Positions 35,302 to 42,549 of a DNA stretch of 64,000 bases are shown piece by piece. This DNA is from Pseudonocardia sp. ICBG1293. GTDB lineage: Bacteria; Actinomycetota; Actinomycetes; Mycobacteriales; Pseudonocardiaceae. Below the pieces are notes generated by a model. It saw nothing but the letters and a program-made list of their open reading frames with translations, was not told the origin of the DNA and did not search any database. The position numbers and the translations under genes are program-made. Positions within the stretch are counted from its first letter, which is position 1; each line of letters begins with the position of its first letter. Location of the stretch: assembly GCF_020131355.1 (NCBI RefSeq), contig NZ_JAHLEL010000053.1:62001-126000 (forward strand), given 5' to 3'.

Positions 35302-37082
35302 CGGTCGCCGCCGGGGTCGATGATGGCGCGCTCGGCGGGCTGCATCGGCGCGTGCTCCTCGTGCCGCAGCCGCCACGGGTCCTCCTCGCGCAGCTCACGA
35401 CCGATGCCCTGCGGCGGGGTCGGCACCGAGCTGCCGTTGCGGCGGTCGCCGACGGCCGCGGCCGGTGGGCCGAGCGGCAGCGGCGAGGCGGAGATGTGCC
35501 CGCCGACCTCGCGGGGCAGGGTCAGCCGGAACGCCGAGCCGTTGCCCGGCTCGCCCCAGGCCTGCAGCCAGCCCCCGTGCAGCCGGGCGTCCTCGATGCT
35601 GATCGACAGCCCGAGCCCGGTGCCACCGCTGCGCCGGGCCCGCGACTCCTCGGCCCGCCAGAACCGGTTGAACACCAGGTCGGCCTCGCCGGGCCGCAGG
35701 CCCACCCCGTGGTCCCGCACGACGACGGCCACCGCCGTGCCGTCGCCGGCCACCGTCACCTCGACCGGGCGGCCCTCTCCGTGGTCGATCGCGTTCGCGA
35801 CCAGGTTGCGCACGATGCGCTCCACCCGGCGCGGGTCGGCCTCGATCAGCTCCCCCGACGGCAGGTCCAGGACGAGGTCGGTGCCGGCGTCGGCGGCGAT
35901 GCCGCGCACCGCATCGGTCGCCCGCCGCACCACCGCGGACAGGTCGACGCGCTCGGCACCCAGCTCGGCGACGCCGGCGTCGAGCCGGGAGATCTCCAGC
36001 AGGTCCGCGAGCAGCTCCTCGAACCGGTCCAGCTCGGTGACGAGCAGCTCCGAGCTGCGGCGCAGGGCCGGGAGCAGCTCGTCGCGGGAGGCGTAGAGGA
36101 CGTCGGCAGCCATCCGGACGGTGGTCAGCGGCGTGCGCAGCTCGTGGCTGACGTCGGAGGTGAACCGGCGCTGCAGCGCCCCGAACTCCTCGAGCTGGGC
36201 GATCTGCGCGGCGAGGCCGGCGGCCATCTCGTTGTAGGACTCGGCGAGCCGGGCGACCTCGTCCTCGCCGCGGACCGCCATCCGCTCGTCGAGGTGCCCG
36301 CCCGCGAAGCGTTCGGCGACGTCGGCGGCGTGCCGGATCGGGCGCACGACCTGCCGGGTGACGAGGCTGGCGATCCCGGCCAGCAGCACCAGCAGCACCA
36401 GGCCGCCGACGATCAGCGTGCTCTGCACGAGCCCGAGCGTCAGCTGCTCGCCGTTGAGCGGGAACAGCAGGTAGAACTGCAGCTCCCGGCCCGCGGTGGC
36501 GATCTTCTGCCCGATGACCAGCTGCGGGACGCCGTCGACGGGCGTGTACTGGCGGTTGAGGCTGTCCAGCGACCCGCGGGCGGTGATGTCCTTCTGGCGC
36601 GCGGTGATCTGCCCGACGTCGCCCGCGGACACCTCGGGTCCGTTCGCCGATCCGGTGGTCAGCGCGGCGCTGAACTCCCCCGCCGTCCCCGCCCGCCCGG
36701 GGCCGGTGGTGTCGGTCAGCCGCTCCAGGGCGCTGTCGAGCGTCTCCTGCACGCCCTCCCGGTCCGGGTCGACGTTCGCCAGCTGCCCCTCCAGGACCTG
36801 CCGGTTCGCGTCCGACTGGGAGATCGCGGCGTCGAGCTTGCTCTGCAGCAGCCGTTCGGCGATCTCGCTCTGCAGCACCAGCCCGAGCACCAGCACGACC
36901 GCCGAGGACAGCGCCAGCGTCGAGGTGACCACCCGTAGCTGCAGCGACCGCCGCCAGGCCGCGGCGATGAGCACGCCCAGCTCGTGCGCCTGTACCCGCA
37001 GCGGGCCCAGCACACGGGCGACGCGGCGGGCCCCCGGCAGCCGGGCCAGCCGGGTCCGGAGTCCGCGGGGCCTGCTCACCAC
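35298..37082 (-). CDS. mtrB: Sensor histidine kinase MtrB
   Basis: 594 residues. Membrane helices at about 51-71 and 221-241 flank an extracellular sensor domain; a HAMP domain follows (about 243-295), then HisKA with the phospho-histidine H313 in SDVSHELRTPL, and the HATPase with NLVANAIDHG, DHGVGL and GGTGLGLSIS. The C-terminal 60 residues are a low-complexity extension. It phosphorylates MtrA in response to cell-division and wall signals. Two GTG codons in tandem (37082, 37079) could start it. It follows mtrA by 28 bp. Confidence 0.95.
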   Translation of the reverse strand: MVSRPRGLRTRLARLPGARRVARVLGPLRVQAHELGVLIAAAWRRSLQLRVVTSTLALSSAVVLVLGLVLQSEIAERLLQSKLDAAISQSDANRQVLEGQLANVDPDREGVQETLDSALERLTDTTGPGRAGTAGEFSAALTTGSANGPEVSAGDVGQITARQKDITARGSLDSLNRQYTPVDGVPQLVIGQKIATAGRELQFYLLFPLNGEQLTLGLVQSTLIVGGLVLLVLLAGIASLVTRQVVRPIRHAADVAERFAGGHLDERMAVRGEDEVARLAESYNEMAAGLAAQIAQLEEFGALQRRFTSDVSHELRTPLTTVRMAADVLYASRDELLPALRRSSELLVTELDRFEELLADLLEISRLDAGVAELGAERVDLSAVVRRATDAVRGIAADAGTDLVLDLPSGELIEADPRRVERIVRNLVANAIDHGEGRPVEVTVAGDGTAVAVVVRDHGVGLRPGEADLVFNRFWRAEESRARRSGGTGLGLSISIEDARLHGGWLQAWGEPGNGSAFRLTLPREVGGHISASPLPLGPPAAAVGDRRNGSSVPTPPQGIGRELREEDPWRLRHEEHAPMQPAERAIIDPGGDR

Positions 37083-37110
37083 GGCCGGTGCACCGCCCGG
37101 GGCGCGCCGG

Positions 37111-37788
37111 TCACGGGGGACCGGCCTTGTACCCCACCCCGCGGACGGTCAGGACCACCTCGGGGCGCTCGGGGTCGCGCTCGACCTTCGACCGGAGACG
37201 CTGCACGTGCACGTTCACCAGGCGGGTGTCCGCGGCGTGCCGGTAGCCCCACACCTGCTCGAGCAGGACCTCGCGGGTGAACACCTGGCGCGGCTTGCGG
37301 GCCAGCGCGACGAGCAGGTCGAACTCCAGCGGGGTCAGCGCGATCGGCCTGCCCTCCCGGGTGACCTGGTGCGCGGGCACGTCGATGTCGATCTCGCCGA
37401 TGGACAGCTGCTCGGCGGGCTCGGCGTCGTTGCGGCGGACCCGGGCCCGGATCCGCGCGACCAGCTCCTTGGGCTTGAACGGCTTCACCACGTAGTCGTC
37501 GGCACCGGACTCCAGCCCGAGCACGACGTCGACGGTGTCGCTCTTGGCCGTCAGCATGACGATCGGGACGCCGGACTCCGCCCGGATCGCCCGGCACACG
37601 TCGATGCCGTTCATGCCGGGCAGCATCAGGTCGAGCAGCACCACGTCCGGCTGGGTGTCCCGGACGGCGGGCAGTGCCCGCGTGCCGTCGGACACGACCG
37701 CGGTCTCGAACCCCTCGCCCCGCAGCACGATGGTGAGCATCTCGGCCAGGGCCGGGTCGTCGTCGACCACCAGTACGCGCGACTTCAT
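37111..37788 (-). CDS. mtrA: Response regulator MtrA
   Basis: 225 residues. Receiver domain with acidic pocket D9-D10 and phospho-acceptor D53 in VVLLDLMLPG, threonine in MLTAKS and lysine in VVKPFKP; then an OmpR/PhoB winged helix with TPLEFDLLVALARKPRQVFTRE and a recognition helix including TRLVNVHVQRLR. MtrA is essential in mycobacteria and binds near oriC and wall genes. ATG 37788 has no clear ribosome binding site; GATAGT lies 6 nt upstream, a weaker version of the leaderless pattern. It heads the mtrA-mtrB-lpqB operon. Confidence 0.96.
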   Translation of the reverse strand: MKSRVLVVDDDPALAEMLTIVLRGEGFETAVVSDGTRALPAVRDTQPDVVLLDLMLPGMNGIDVCRAIRAESGVPIVMLTAKSDTVDVVLGLESGADDYVVKPFKPKELVARIRARVRRNDAEPAEQLSIGEIDIDVPAHQVTREGRPIALTPLEFDLLVALARKPRQVFTREVLLEQVWGYRHAADTRLVNVHVQRLRSKVERDPERPEVVLTVRGVGYKAGPP

Positions 37789-37812
37789 GGGCCCACTATC
37801 CCAGTCCTCGGG

Positions 37813-38457
37813 TCAGGTCCCGCGCAGCAGGGCGGGAACCAGCGCCGACGGGGCCACGGCGGGGTCGTCGAGCACCGTCCACGGGCTCAGCCAGGACCGC
37901 GCCGCGAGCTCCCGGTAGGCGGCGTCGGTGCGGGCCTGCAGGCCGTCGTCGCTCTCGTAGGCGTCGCGGGCGCGGCCCGGATCGGTGGCCTCCCGCGACC
38001 GCGCACGCTCGGCGGCGACCTCGGGGGGCGGGGCGAGCAGCAGCTGGTGGTCGGGCACCGGGATGCCGAACCGGTCGATCTCCAGCGCGCGGACCCAGCC
38101 GACGACCCCGCCGTCGGTGTCCTGCCCGAGCCGGGCCGCGCTGTAGGCCGCGTTGGAGGCGACGTAGCGGTCGACCAGCACGACGTCGTGGGTGTCCAGC
38201 GCGGCGCGCAGCCCGTGGGCTGCGGCGCGGCGGTCGAGCGCGAACAGCACCGCCATCGCGTGCACCGACGAGGCGAGGTCGCCCATCCGTCCGTACAGCG
38301 CGTCGCGGGCCAGCTCGGCGTGCACGTCGTCGTCGTAGCGGGGGAAGGCGAACGTCGTCACGGTCGCGCCGTGCCCGCCCAGCTCGGCGACGAGCTCCGT
38401 GGTGAACGTGTGCTTGCCCGCACCGTCCAGTCCCTCGACGACCACCAGTCTCCCCAC
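37813..38457 (-). CDS. tmk: Thymidylate kinase
   Basis: 214 residues. P-loop GLDGAGKHT at about 9-17 (the usual Ser is His here, as in other actinobacterial forms with GAGKxT), DR(Y/H) motif in VLVDRYVASNAAYSAARLGQ, and the lid-region arginines in AERARSREATDPGRARD. It converts dTMP to dTDP. Position just before mtrA agrees with mycobacteria. GTG 38457 follows TACGCT (38466-38471) by 8 nt, the leaderless pattern. Confidence 0.92.
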   Translation of the reverse strand: MGRLVVVEGLDGAGKHTFTTELVAELGGHGATVTTFAFPRYDDDVHAELARDALYGRMGDLASSVHAMAVLFALDRRAAAHGLRAALDTHDVVLVDRYVASNAAYSAARLGQDTDGGVVGWVRALEIDRFGIPVPDHQLLLAPPPEVAAERARSREATDPGRARDAYESDDGLQARTDAAYRELAARSWLSPWTVLDDPAVAPSALVPALLRGT

Positions 38458-38475
38458 GGCGGTCGAGCGTAGGGG

Positions 38476-38951
38476 TCAGGCGCCGAGGGCGGAGACCGTG
38501 GGCCAGCTCGTGGCGAACCCCGGGTGCAGGGCCAGCTCGCCGAAGCGGTCGGTGCGCACCCAGCGCAGCTCGGTGCTCTCGGCGCCACGGACCCGGACCG
38601 GTTCCGCGGTCGCGGTCCGCACGACGACGGTGGTGTAGCTCCAGCCGCCGTGGTCGTCGACGAACTCCTCCACCGGCTCCAGCCCGTCCACCGCGAGCGT
38701 GCTCTCCTCCGCCGCCTCGCGCAGTGCCGCCTGCGCCGCGGACTCCCCGCGGTCCCGGGCACCGCCGGGGATCCCCAGGTGCCCCCGTGGTGGCTCCAGG
38801 ACGCCCGGTGCTGCAGCAGCACCCGGTCGACACCGGCCGGGTCGGCGTCGTCGCGGTGGCGCACCAGCAGTCCGGCGGCACCGAACAGGCCCCAGTGCCG
38901 GTGCCCCTGTGCGCAGTGCACCCAGCCGTCACCGGATCCCACGTCGATCAT
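38476..38951 (-). pseudogene. NUDIX hydrolase gene with an apparent one-base deletion
   Basis: The N-terminal half (DVGSGDGWVHCAQGHRHWG to HHGGTWG) is read in one frame; the NUDIX box GGARDRGESAAQAALREAAEES and the C-terminal half VEEFVDDHGGWSYTTV to SWPTVSALGA are in another. The break falls at the run TGGGGATCCCC (minus strand, around 38770-38776): one extra G would restore a normal GTWG-I-PGG junction and a protein of about 158 residues. The NUDIX box itself is intact. This is a fresh lesion or a sequencing error. The gene ends 18 bp before tmk, its downstream neighbour on the same strand. Confidence 0.75.
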
Positions 38952-38978
38952 CACCCTCGACGGTAGCCCCCGGACACG

Positions 38979-39019
38979 CCGACGGCGCGCCGGCCCGTGC
39001 GGGGCCGACGCGCCGTCGG
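38979..39019 (-). terminator. Hairpin downstream of ahcY
   Basis: 11-bp perfect stem CCGACGGCGCG (38979-38989) and CGCGCCGTCGG (39009-39019), with further GGCCC/GGGCC pairing in the loop, 40 bp past the ahcY stop. Confidence 0.78.
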
Positions 39020-39059
39020 TGGTGGATCCCGGTGCGCCGGGCGCGATCCGGGGGTTCGC

Positions 39060-40547
39060 TCAGTAGCGGTAGTGCTCGGGCTTGTACGGCCCCTCGACGT
39101 CCACGCCGATGTACTCCGCCTGGTCCTTGGTGAGCTTGGTCAGCTCCCCACCGAGGGCCTGCACGTGGATCCGCGCGACCTTCTCGTCCAGGTGCTTCGG
39201 CAGCCGGTAGACGTCCTTGTTGTACTCCTCGTGCTTGGTGAACAGCTCGATCTGGGCGATCACCTGGTTCGAGAAGCTGTTGGACATCACGAACGACGGG
39301 TGGCCGGTCGCGTTACCCAGGTTCATCAGCCGACCCTCGGACAGCACGATCACCGAGTGCCCGTCCGGGAAGATCCACTCGTCGACCTGGGGCTTGATGT
39401 TGATCTTCTTGATGCCCTCGACGCGGGACAGGCCCGCCATGTCGATCTCGTTGTCGAAGTGACCGACGTTGGCGACGATCGCCTGGTGCTTGGCCCGCTT
39501 CAGCAGGTCGACCGTCAGGATGTCCTTGTTGCCGGTCGCCGTGACGATGATGTCGACCTGCTCGATGACCTGGTCCAGGGTCGCGACCTGGTGGCCCTCC
39601 AGCAGCGCCTGCAGCGCGCAGATCGGGTCGACCTCGGCGACGATGACGCGCGCGCCCTGGCCCGCCAGTGCCTCGACCGAGCCCTTGCCGGTGTCGCCGT
39701 AGGCGGCCACGACGGCCACCTTGCCGCCGAGCAGCACGTCGGTGGCCCGGTTCAGGCCGTCGACCAGCGAGTGGCGGATGCCGTACTTGTTGTCGAACTT
39801 CGACTTGGTGACCGAGTCGTTGACGTTGATCGCCGGGAAGAGCAGCTCGCCGCGCTCGGCCAGCTGGTACAGCCGGTTGACGCCGGTGGTGGTCTCCTCG
39901 GTGACGCCGCGGATGTCGGAGTTGATCGTCGTCCAGCGCTGCGGGTCCTCGGCGAGGCTGCGGCGCAGGGTGTCGAACACGACCCGCTCCTCGTCGGAGA
40001 CGGACAGGTCGTCGTCGTCGAAGCTCGGCACGACGCCGGTCTTCTCGAACTCGACGCCCTTGTGCACGAGCAGGGTGGCGTCACCGCCGTCGTCGAGGAT
40101 CATGTTCGGGCCGACGACGTTGCCGTCGGCGTCGCGGAACTTGAACAGCTGCTCGGTGCACCACCAGTAGTCCTCGAGCGACTCGCCCTTCCAGGCGAAG
40201 ACCGGGACGCCCTGCGGGTCCTCGGCGGTGCCGTGCGGGCCCACGACGGTCGCGGCGGCCGCGTAGTCCTGAGTGGAGAAGATGTTGCAGGACACCCAGC
40301 GGACGTCGGCGCCGAGCGCGACGAGGGTCTCGATGAGGACCGCGGTCTGGGTGGTCATGTGCAGCGAGCCGGCGATCCGCGCGCCGGTCAGCGGCTTGGA
40401 CTCCCCGTACTCACGTCGCAGGTCGATCAGGCCCGGCATCTCGTTCTCGGCGAGCCGGATGTCCTTGCGGCCGTACTCCGCCTCGGAGATGTCGGCGATC
40501 GCGAAGTCCAGGCCGCCGGCGTGCTGCAGCTTCGGGTGATCGGTCAT
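39060..40547 (-). CDS. ahcY: S-adenosylhomocysteine hydrolase
   Basis: 495 residues. It reversibly splits S-adenosylhomocysteine (SAH) into adenosine and homocysteine, clearing the product of methylations. Family blocks: SLHMTTQTAVLIETLVALGADVRWVSCNIFSTQD, the NAD-binding AAYGDTGKGSVEALAGQGA, the catalytic lysine/aspartate region NDSVTKSKFDNKYGIRHS, and the C-terminal KPEHYRY that reaches into the neighbouring subunit. The ATG at 40547 has GGAGG 12 nt upstream; that site overlaps the stop codon of a small upstream ORF. Expression is likely controlled by an SAH riboswitch (40689-40744) and a strong TTGACA promoter. Confidence 0.97.
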   Translation of the reverse strand: MTDHPKLQHAGGLDFAIADISEAEYGRKDIRLAENEMPGLIDLRREYGESKPLTGARIAGSLHMTTQTAVLIETLVALGADVRWVSCNIFSTQDYAAAATVVGPHGTAEDPQGVPVFAWKGESLEDYWWCTEQLFKFRDADGNVVGPNMILDDGGDATLLVHKGVEFEKTGVVPSFDDDDLSVSDEERVVFDTLRRSLAEDPQRWTTINSDIRGVTEETTTGVNRLYQLAERGELLFPAINVNDSVTKSKFDNKYGIRHSLVDGLNRATDVLLGGKVAVVAAYGDTGKGSVEALAGQGARVIVAEVDPICALQALLEGHQVATLDQVIEQVDIIVTATGNKDILTVDLLKRAKHQAIVANVGHFDNEIDMAGLSRVEGIKKINIKPQVDEWIFPDGHSVIVLSEGRLMNLGNATGHPSFVMSNSFSNQVIAQIELFTKHEEYNKDVYRLPKHLDEKVARIHVQALGGELTKLTKDQAEYIGVDVEGPYKPEHYRY

Positions 40548-40564
40548 GGGGTGGGTGCGCCTCC

Positions 40565-40639
40565 TCAGGCGGTCGAGTCGTACTCGTCGGCACGACGGGT
40601 GCGGTCCGGGCAGGAGGAGGAACGGCGTGCACGGGTCAC
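40565..40639 (-). CDS. Putative 24-residue leader peptide upstream of ahcY
   Basis: GTG at 40639 preceded by AGGAGGGAGGG, 25 codons including the stop, beginning MTRARRSSSCP. The TGA is part of TGAGGAGG, which is the ribosome binding site of ahcY, so its translation could control ahcY by termination-reinitiation. The SSSC run recalls short Cys-containing leader peptides in actinobacteria, but there is only one Cys. No homology can be judged; it may be fortuitous. Confidence 0.4.
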   Translation of the reverse strand: MTRARRSSSCPDRTRRADEYDSTA

Positions 40640-40671
40640 GGCGCCCTCCCTCCTGGTCGGAGACAGGCGCC
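40640..40671 (-). promoter_or_regulatory. Hairpin covering the leader-ORF ribosome binding site
   Basis: On the minus strand GGCGCC...CTCC pairs with GGAG...GGCGCC across the loop GACCA (or similar), burying part of AGGAGGGAGGG. It lies between the riboswitch and the leader ORF and could be the expression platform. Pairing was judged by eye. Confidence 0.45.
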
Positions 40672-40688
40672 CTTTCTCGTCCGTGCCG

Positions 40689-40744
40689 GCCGGGCCCGAG
40701 CGTGGCGGCCGGAACGGCCGCTGCAGCGCCTCTCGGCGCCCGGC
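40689..40744 (-). ncRNA. S-adenosylhomocysteine (SAH) riboswitch
   Basis: On the minus strand, CCGAG-AGGCGCTGCAG is followed by a GC-rich hairpin (CGGCC-GTT-CCGGCCG-like) and CCACGCTCGG. This reproduces the SAH-riboswitch core CCGAGG-GCGCTGC ... CAGGCTCGG: the P1 stem CCGAG/CTCGG, the GCGCTGCA joining element and the closing segment. P1 can extend with GCCGGG/CCCGGC. It lies directly after the promoter and before ahcY, the enzyme that degrades SAH, the standard context. SAH binding normally raises expression. Identification is by motif and context; ligand binding was not tested. Confidence 0.82.
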
Positions 40745-40759
40745 GATGTCGCACCCTCC

Positions 40760-40788
40760 ATGGTTCCGAGCCGCCGCGGGGGTGTCAA
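40760..40788 (-). promoter_or_regulatory. Promoter of the ahcY transcript
   Basis: TTGACA (40788-40783) and AACCAT (40765-40760) on the minus strand are 17 bp apart. Transcription would begin near 40753, placing the riboswitch at the very start of the RNA. Confidence 0.7.
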
Positions 40789-40799
40789 CTCGTGCGTGA

Positions 40800-42134
40800 T
40801 CAGCCCGTCAGGTGCTCGACGAGCAGGGCACCCGCCGCGACCTCCCGGCCGTGCGCGGCCAGCAGCCCGGCCGGGGCCAGCACGGACTCGCTGTCCACCC
40901 GCACCTCCGCCCGGGCCAGCAGCGGGGCCAGCACGGTGTCGTGGCGCACGGTGCGGGCCGCCGCGGCGAGCCCGGCGGCGTCGCGCTGACGGAACACGCC
41001 CCCGGTGAGCACGACGAGACCGATCTCACCCGCGTCGCCGGGAGCGTCCGGGCCCGCTCCGGGCTGCGCGGGGTCGGTGAGCAGCCCGGTGTGACGCAGG
41101 TGCCTGCGCAACGCGACCACCGCGGCGATCGCGGCGAGCCTGCGGTCCTCGGCGGCCGCGCCGCGGTCGGCGGGCACGGTGGCCCGCGACTCCTGCAGGG
41201 TGCTGACCGCCGGACCGAGCAGATCGGCCTCGACCGGGTCGACGACGCCCTCGGTCTGGGCCTCGACGAGTACGCCGACGGCGCCGTCGCGCACCCCGAG
41301 GTCGCCCTCCACCGTGGCGGCCGTCCGGGCCGTACCTGGCCCGCTGCGGTGCACGTCGGTGGTCGCCGACCCGACGTCGACGACGAGCACCCCGGTCCCG
41401 GTCAGCCGGGCCAGCACCCCGGCCCCGTCACCGACCGCGGCGTGCGTGCCGGAGTGCACCAGCGCGCCGAACCGGCCGGTGCCCGCCCCGAGGACGTGCC
41501 GGGAGTACAGCGCGGCGACCGCGTCCCGCGCCGGTCCGGCGACGATCCGGCCCGGCCGCGGGGTGACGTTGGGACAGGTCGTGACGGCGCGGCCGCCGGC
41601 CAGCAGCAGGCCGAGCGCGTCGGCGCGGGCGTCGTCGTCCACCGCGAGCAGCACCGGCCAGTGCCCGCGGGTGCGGGCCAGCCTGCCCGCGTTGTGCAGC
41701 AGCACCGACGGGTCGCCCCCGTCGGCGCCACCGAGCAGAAGCACCGCCCCGGGCCGGCGGCTGGACAGCTCCAGCACCGCGTCGGGCTCGAGCGGACCGG
41801 GATGCACCCCGACCACCCGGGCGCCCGCGGAGCGGCAGACCCGGTGCCCGGCCTCGGTCGCGGTCAGGGTCTCGGCCCCGACCACCGACAGCCGCAGCGC
41901 CCCGCCCGCCGACGAGCAGGCCAGCACCCGCGGCGCACCACGACCACCCCGGCCCGCGGCGGCCGCCGCGGCGACGGCGGCGTCGACGCCGGTCAGCACG
42001 TCGGGGGTGGTGGGGTGCTCGGCGAACCCGGCGGGGGTCCCGTCGGGCAGCACCAGCACCGCCTTGGTCCAGCAGGACCCCACATCGAGGCAGACCGCGG
42101 GTGCGTGCGGGTCGTCCGGGGACGCTGCGGTCAT
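40800..42134 (-). CDS. MutL/GlmL-family ASKHA ATPase-like protein, no mutase partner
   Basis: 444 residues of the MutL family (PF13941) named after glutamate mutase accessory protein GlmL. ASKHA phosphate-binding loops are visible: CLDVGSCWTKAVLV near the N-terminus and VVDVGSATTDVHR in the middle, plus VVLTGGVFRQRD near the end. In Clostridium, GlmL sits with B12-dependent mutase subunits and is thought to act on them as a chaperone; no mutase or B12 gene is nearby here. ATG 42134 follows TACGCT (42143-42148) by 8 nt (leaderless pattern). Its stop lies 12 bp before the ahcY promoter. Confidence 0.8.
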   Translation of the reverse strand: MTAASPDDPHAPAVCLDVGSCWTKAVLVLPDGTPAGFAEHPTTPDVLTGVDAAVAAAAAAGRGGRGAPRVLACSSAGGALRLSVVGAETLTATEAGHRVCRSAGARVVGVHPGPLEPDAVLELSSRRPGAVLLLGGADGGDPSVLLHNAGRLARTRGHWPVLLAVDDDARADALGLLLAGGRAVTTCPNVTPRPGRIVAGPARDAVAALYSRHVLGAGTGRFGALVHSGTHAAVGDGAGVLARLTGTGVLVVDVGSATTDVHRSGPGTARTAATVEGDLGVRDGAVGVLVEAQTEGVVDPVEADLLGPAVSTLQESRATVPADRGAAAEDRRLAAIAAVVALRRHLRHTGLLTDPAQPGAGPDAPGDAGEIGLVVLTGGVFRQRDAAGLAAAARTVRHDTVLAPLLARAEVRVDSESVLAPAGLLAAHGREVAAGALLVEHLTG

Positions 42135-42276
42135 GGACGGCGAGCGTACTGCGGCCAGGTCGTCACAGACAGTGTCGGCGGCAGATCCGTTGCACCCCGG
42201 ACCTGTCCGAAGGGGGTGATCACGGCCGGCTCCGCCGGTGGGTCGGTCGGCGTCGTCGCCACCCGCCCGCATGATC

Positions 42277-42328
42277 ATCAGTACCTGAGCGCTGCCCGGC
42301 CCGGCTGCCACAGCGCTCAGGTACTGAT
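42277..42328. repeat. Perfect 18-bp inverted repeat
   Basis: ATCAGTACCTGAGCGCTG (42277-42294) and its exact complement (42311-42328) with a 16-nt spacer CCCGGCCCGGCTGCCA. The arms are much less GC-rich than the surroundings. It is separate from the permease terminator 180 bp away. Possible roles: operator, terminator, or an extragenic palindrome. Confidence 0.75.
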
Positions 42329-42506
42329 CGACCGCTGCTCCTCGCTCTGGGCGGGGGGGCCGGGGACGCGGATCCAGGGTGTCGTCCGGCAGGAACGGGA
42401 CCCGTCACGTGCGCGGGAGGCCCGGGCGGCGCTCCTGCGGCGCGGTCACGCCGATCGGGGCCCTGCCGTCGTGGCCGGGACGACCGGTGCCGTCCTCCGA
42501 CACGGA

Positions 42507-42539
42507 ACGGCGGCGCACCCGGACCGGGTGCGCCGCCGT
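42507..42539 (-). terminator. Perfect 14-bp hairpin downstream of the permease gene
   Basis: ACGGCGGCGCACCC (42507-42520), loop GGACC, complement 42526-42539. It lies 11 bp past the permease stop on the minus strand. Confidence 0.85.
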
Positions 42540-42549
42540 CGTGGGGGGG

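Larger units (their letters stand above)
42135..42549. other. Intergenic region holding a long inverted repeat and a terminator
   Basis: 415 bp between two minus-strand genes. From left: the TACGCT hexamer of the MutL-type gene, an 18-bp inverted repeat (42277-42328), unremarkable GC-rich sequence, and the permease terminator (42507-42539). No gene is supported. Confidence 0.6.
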
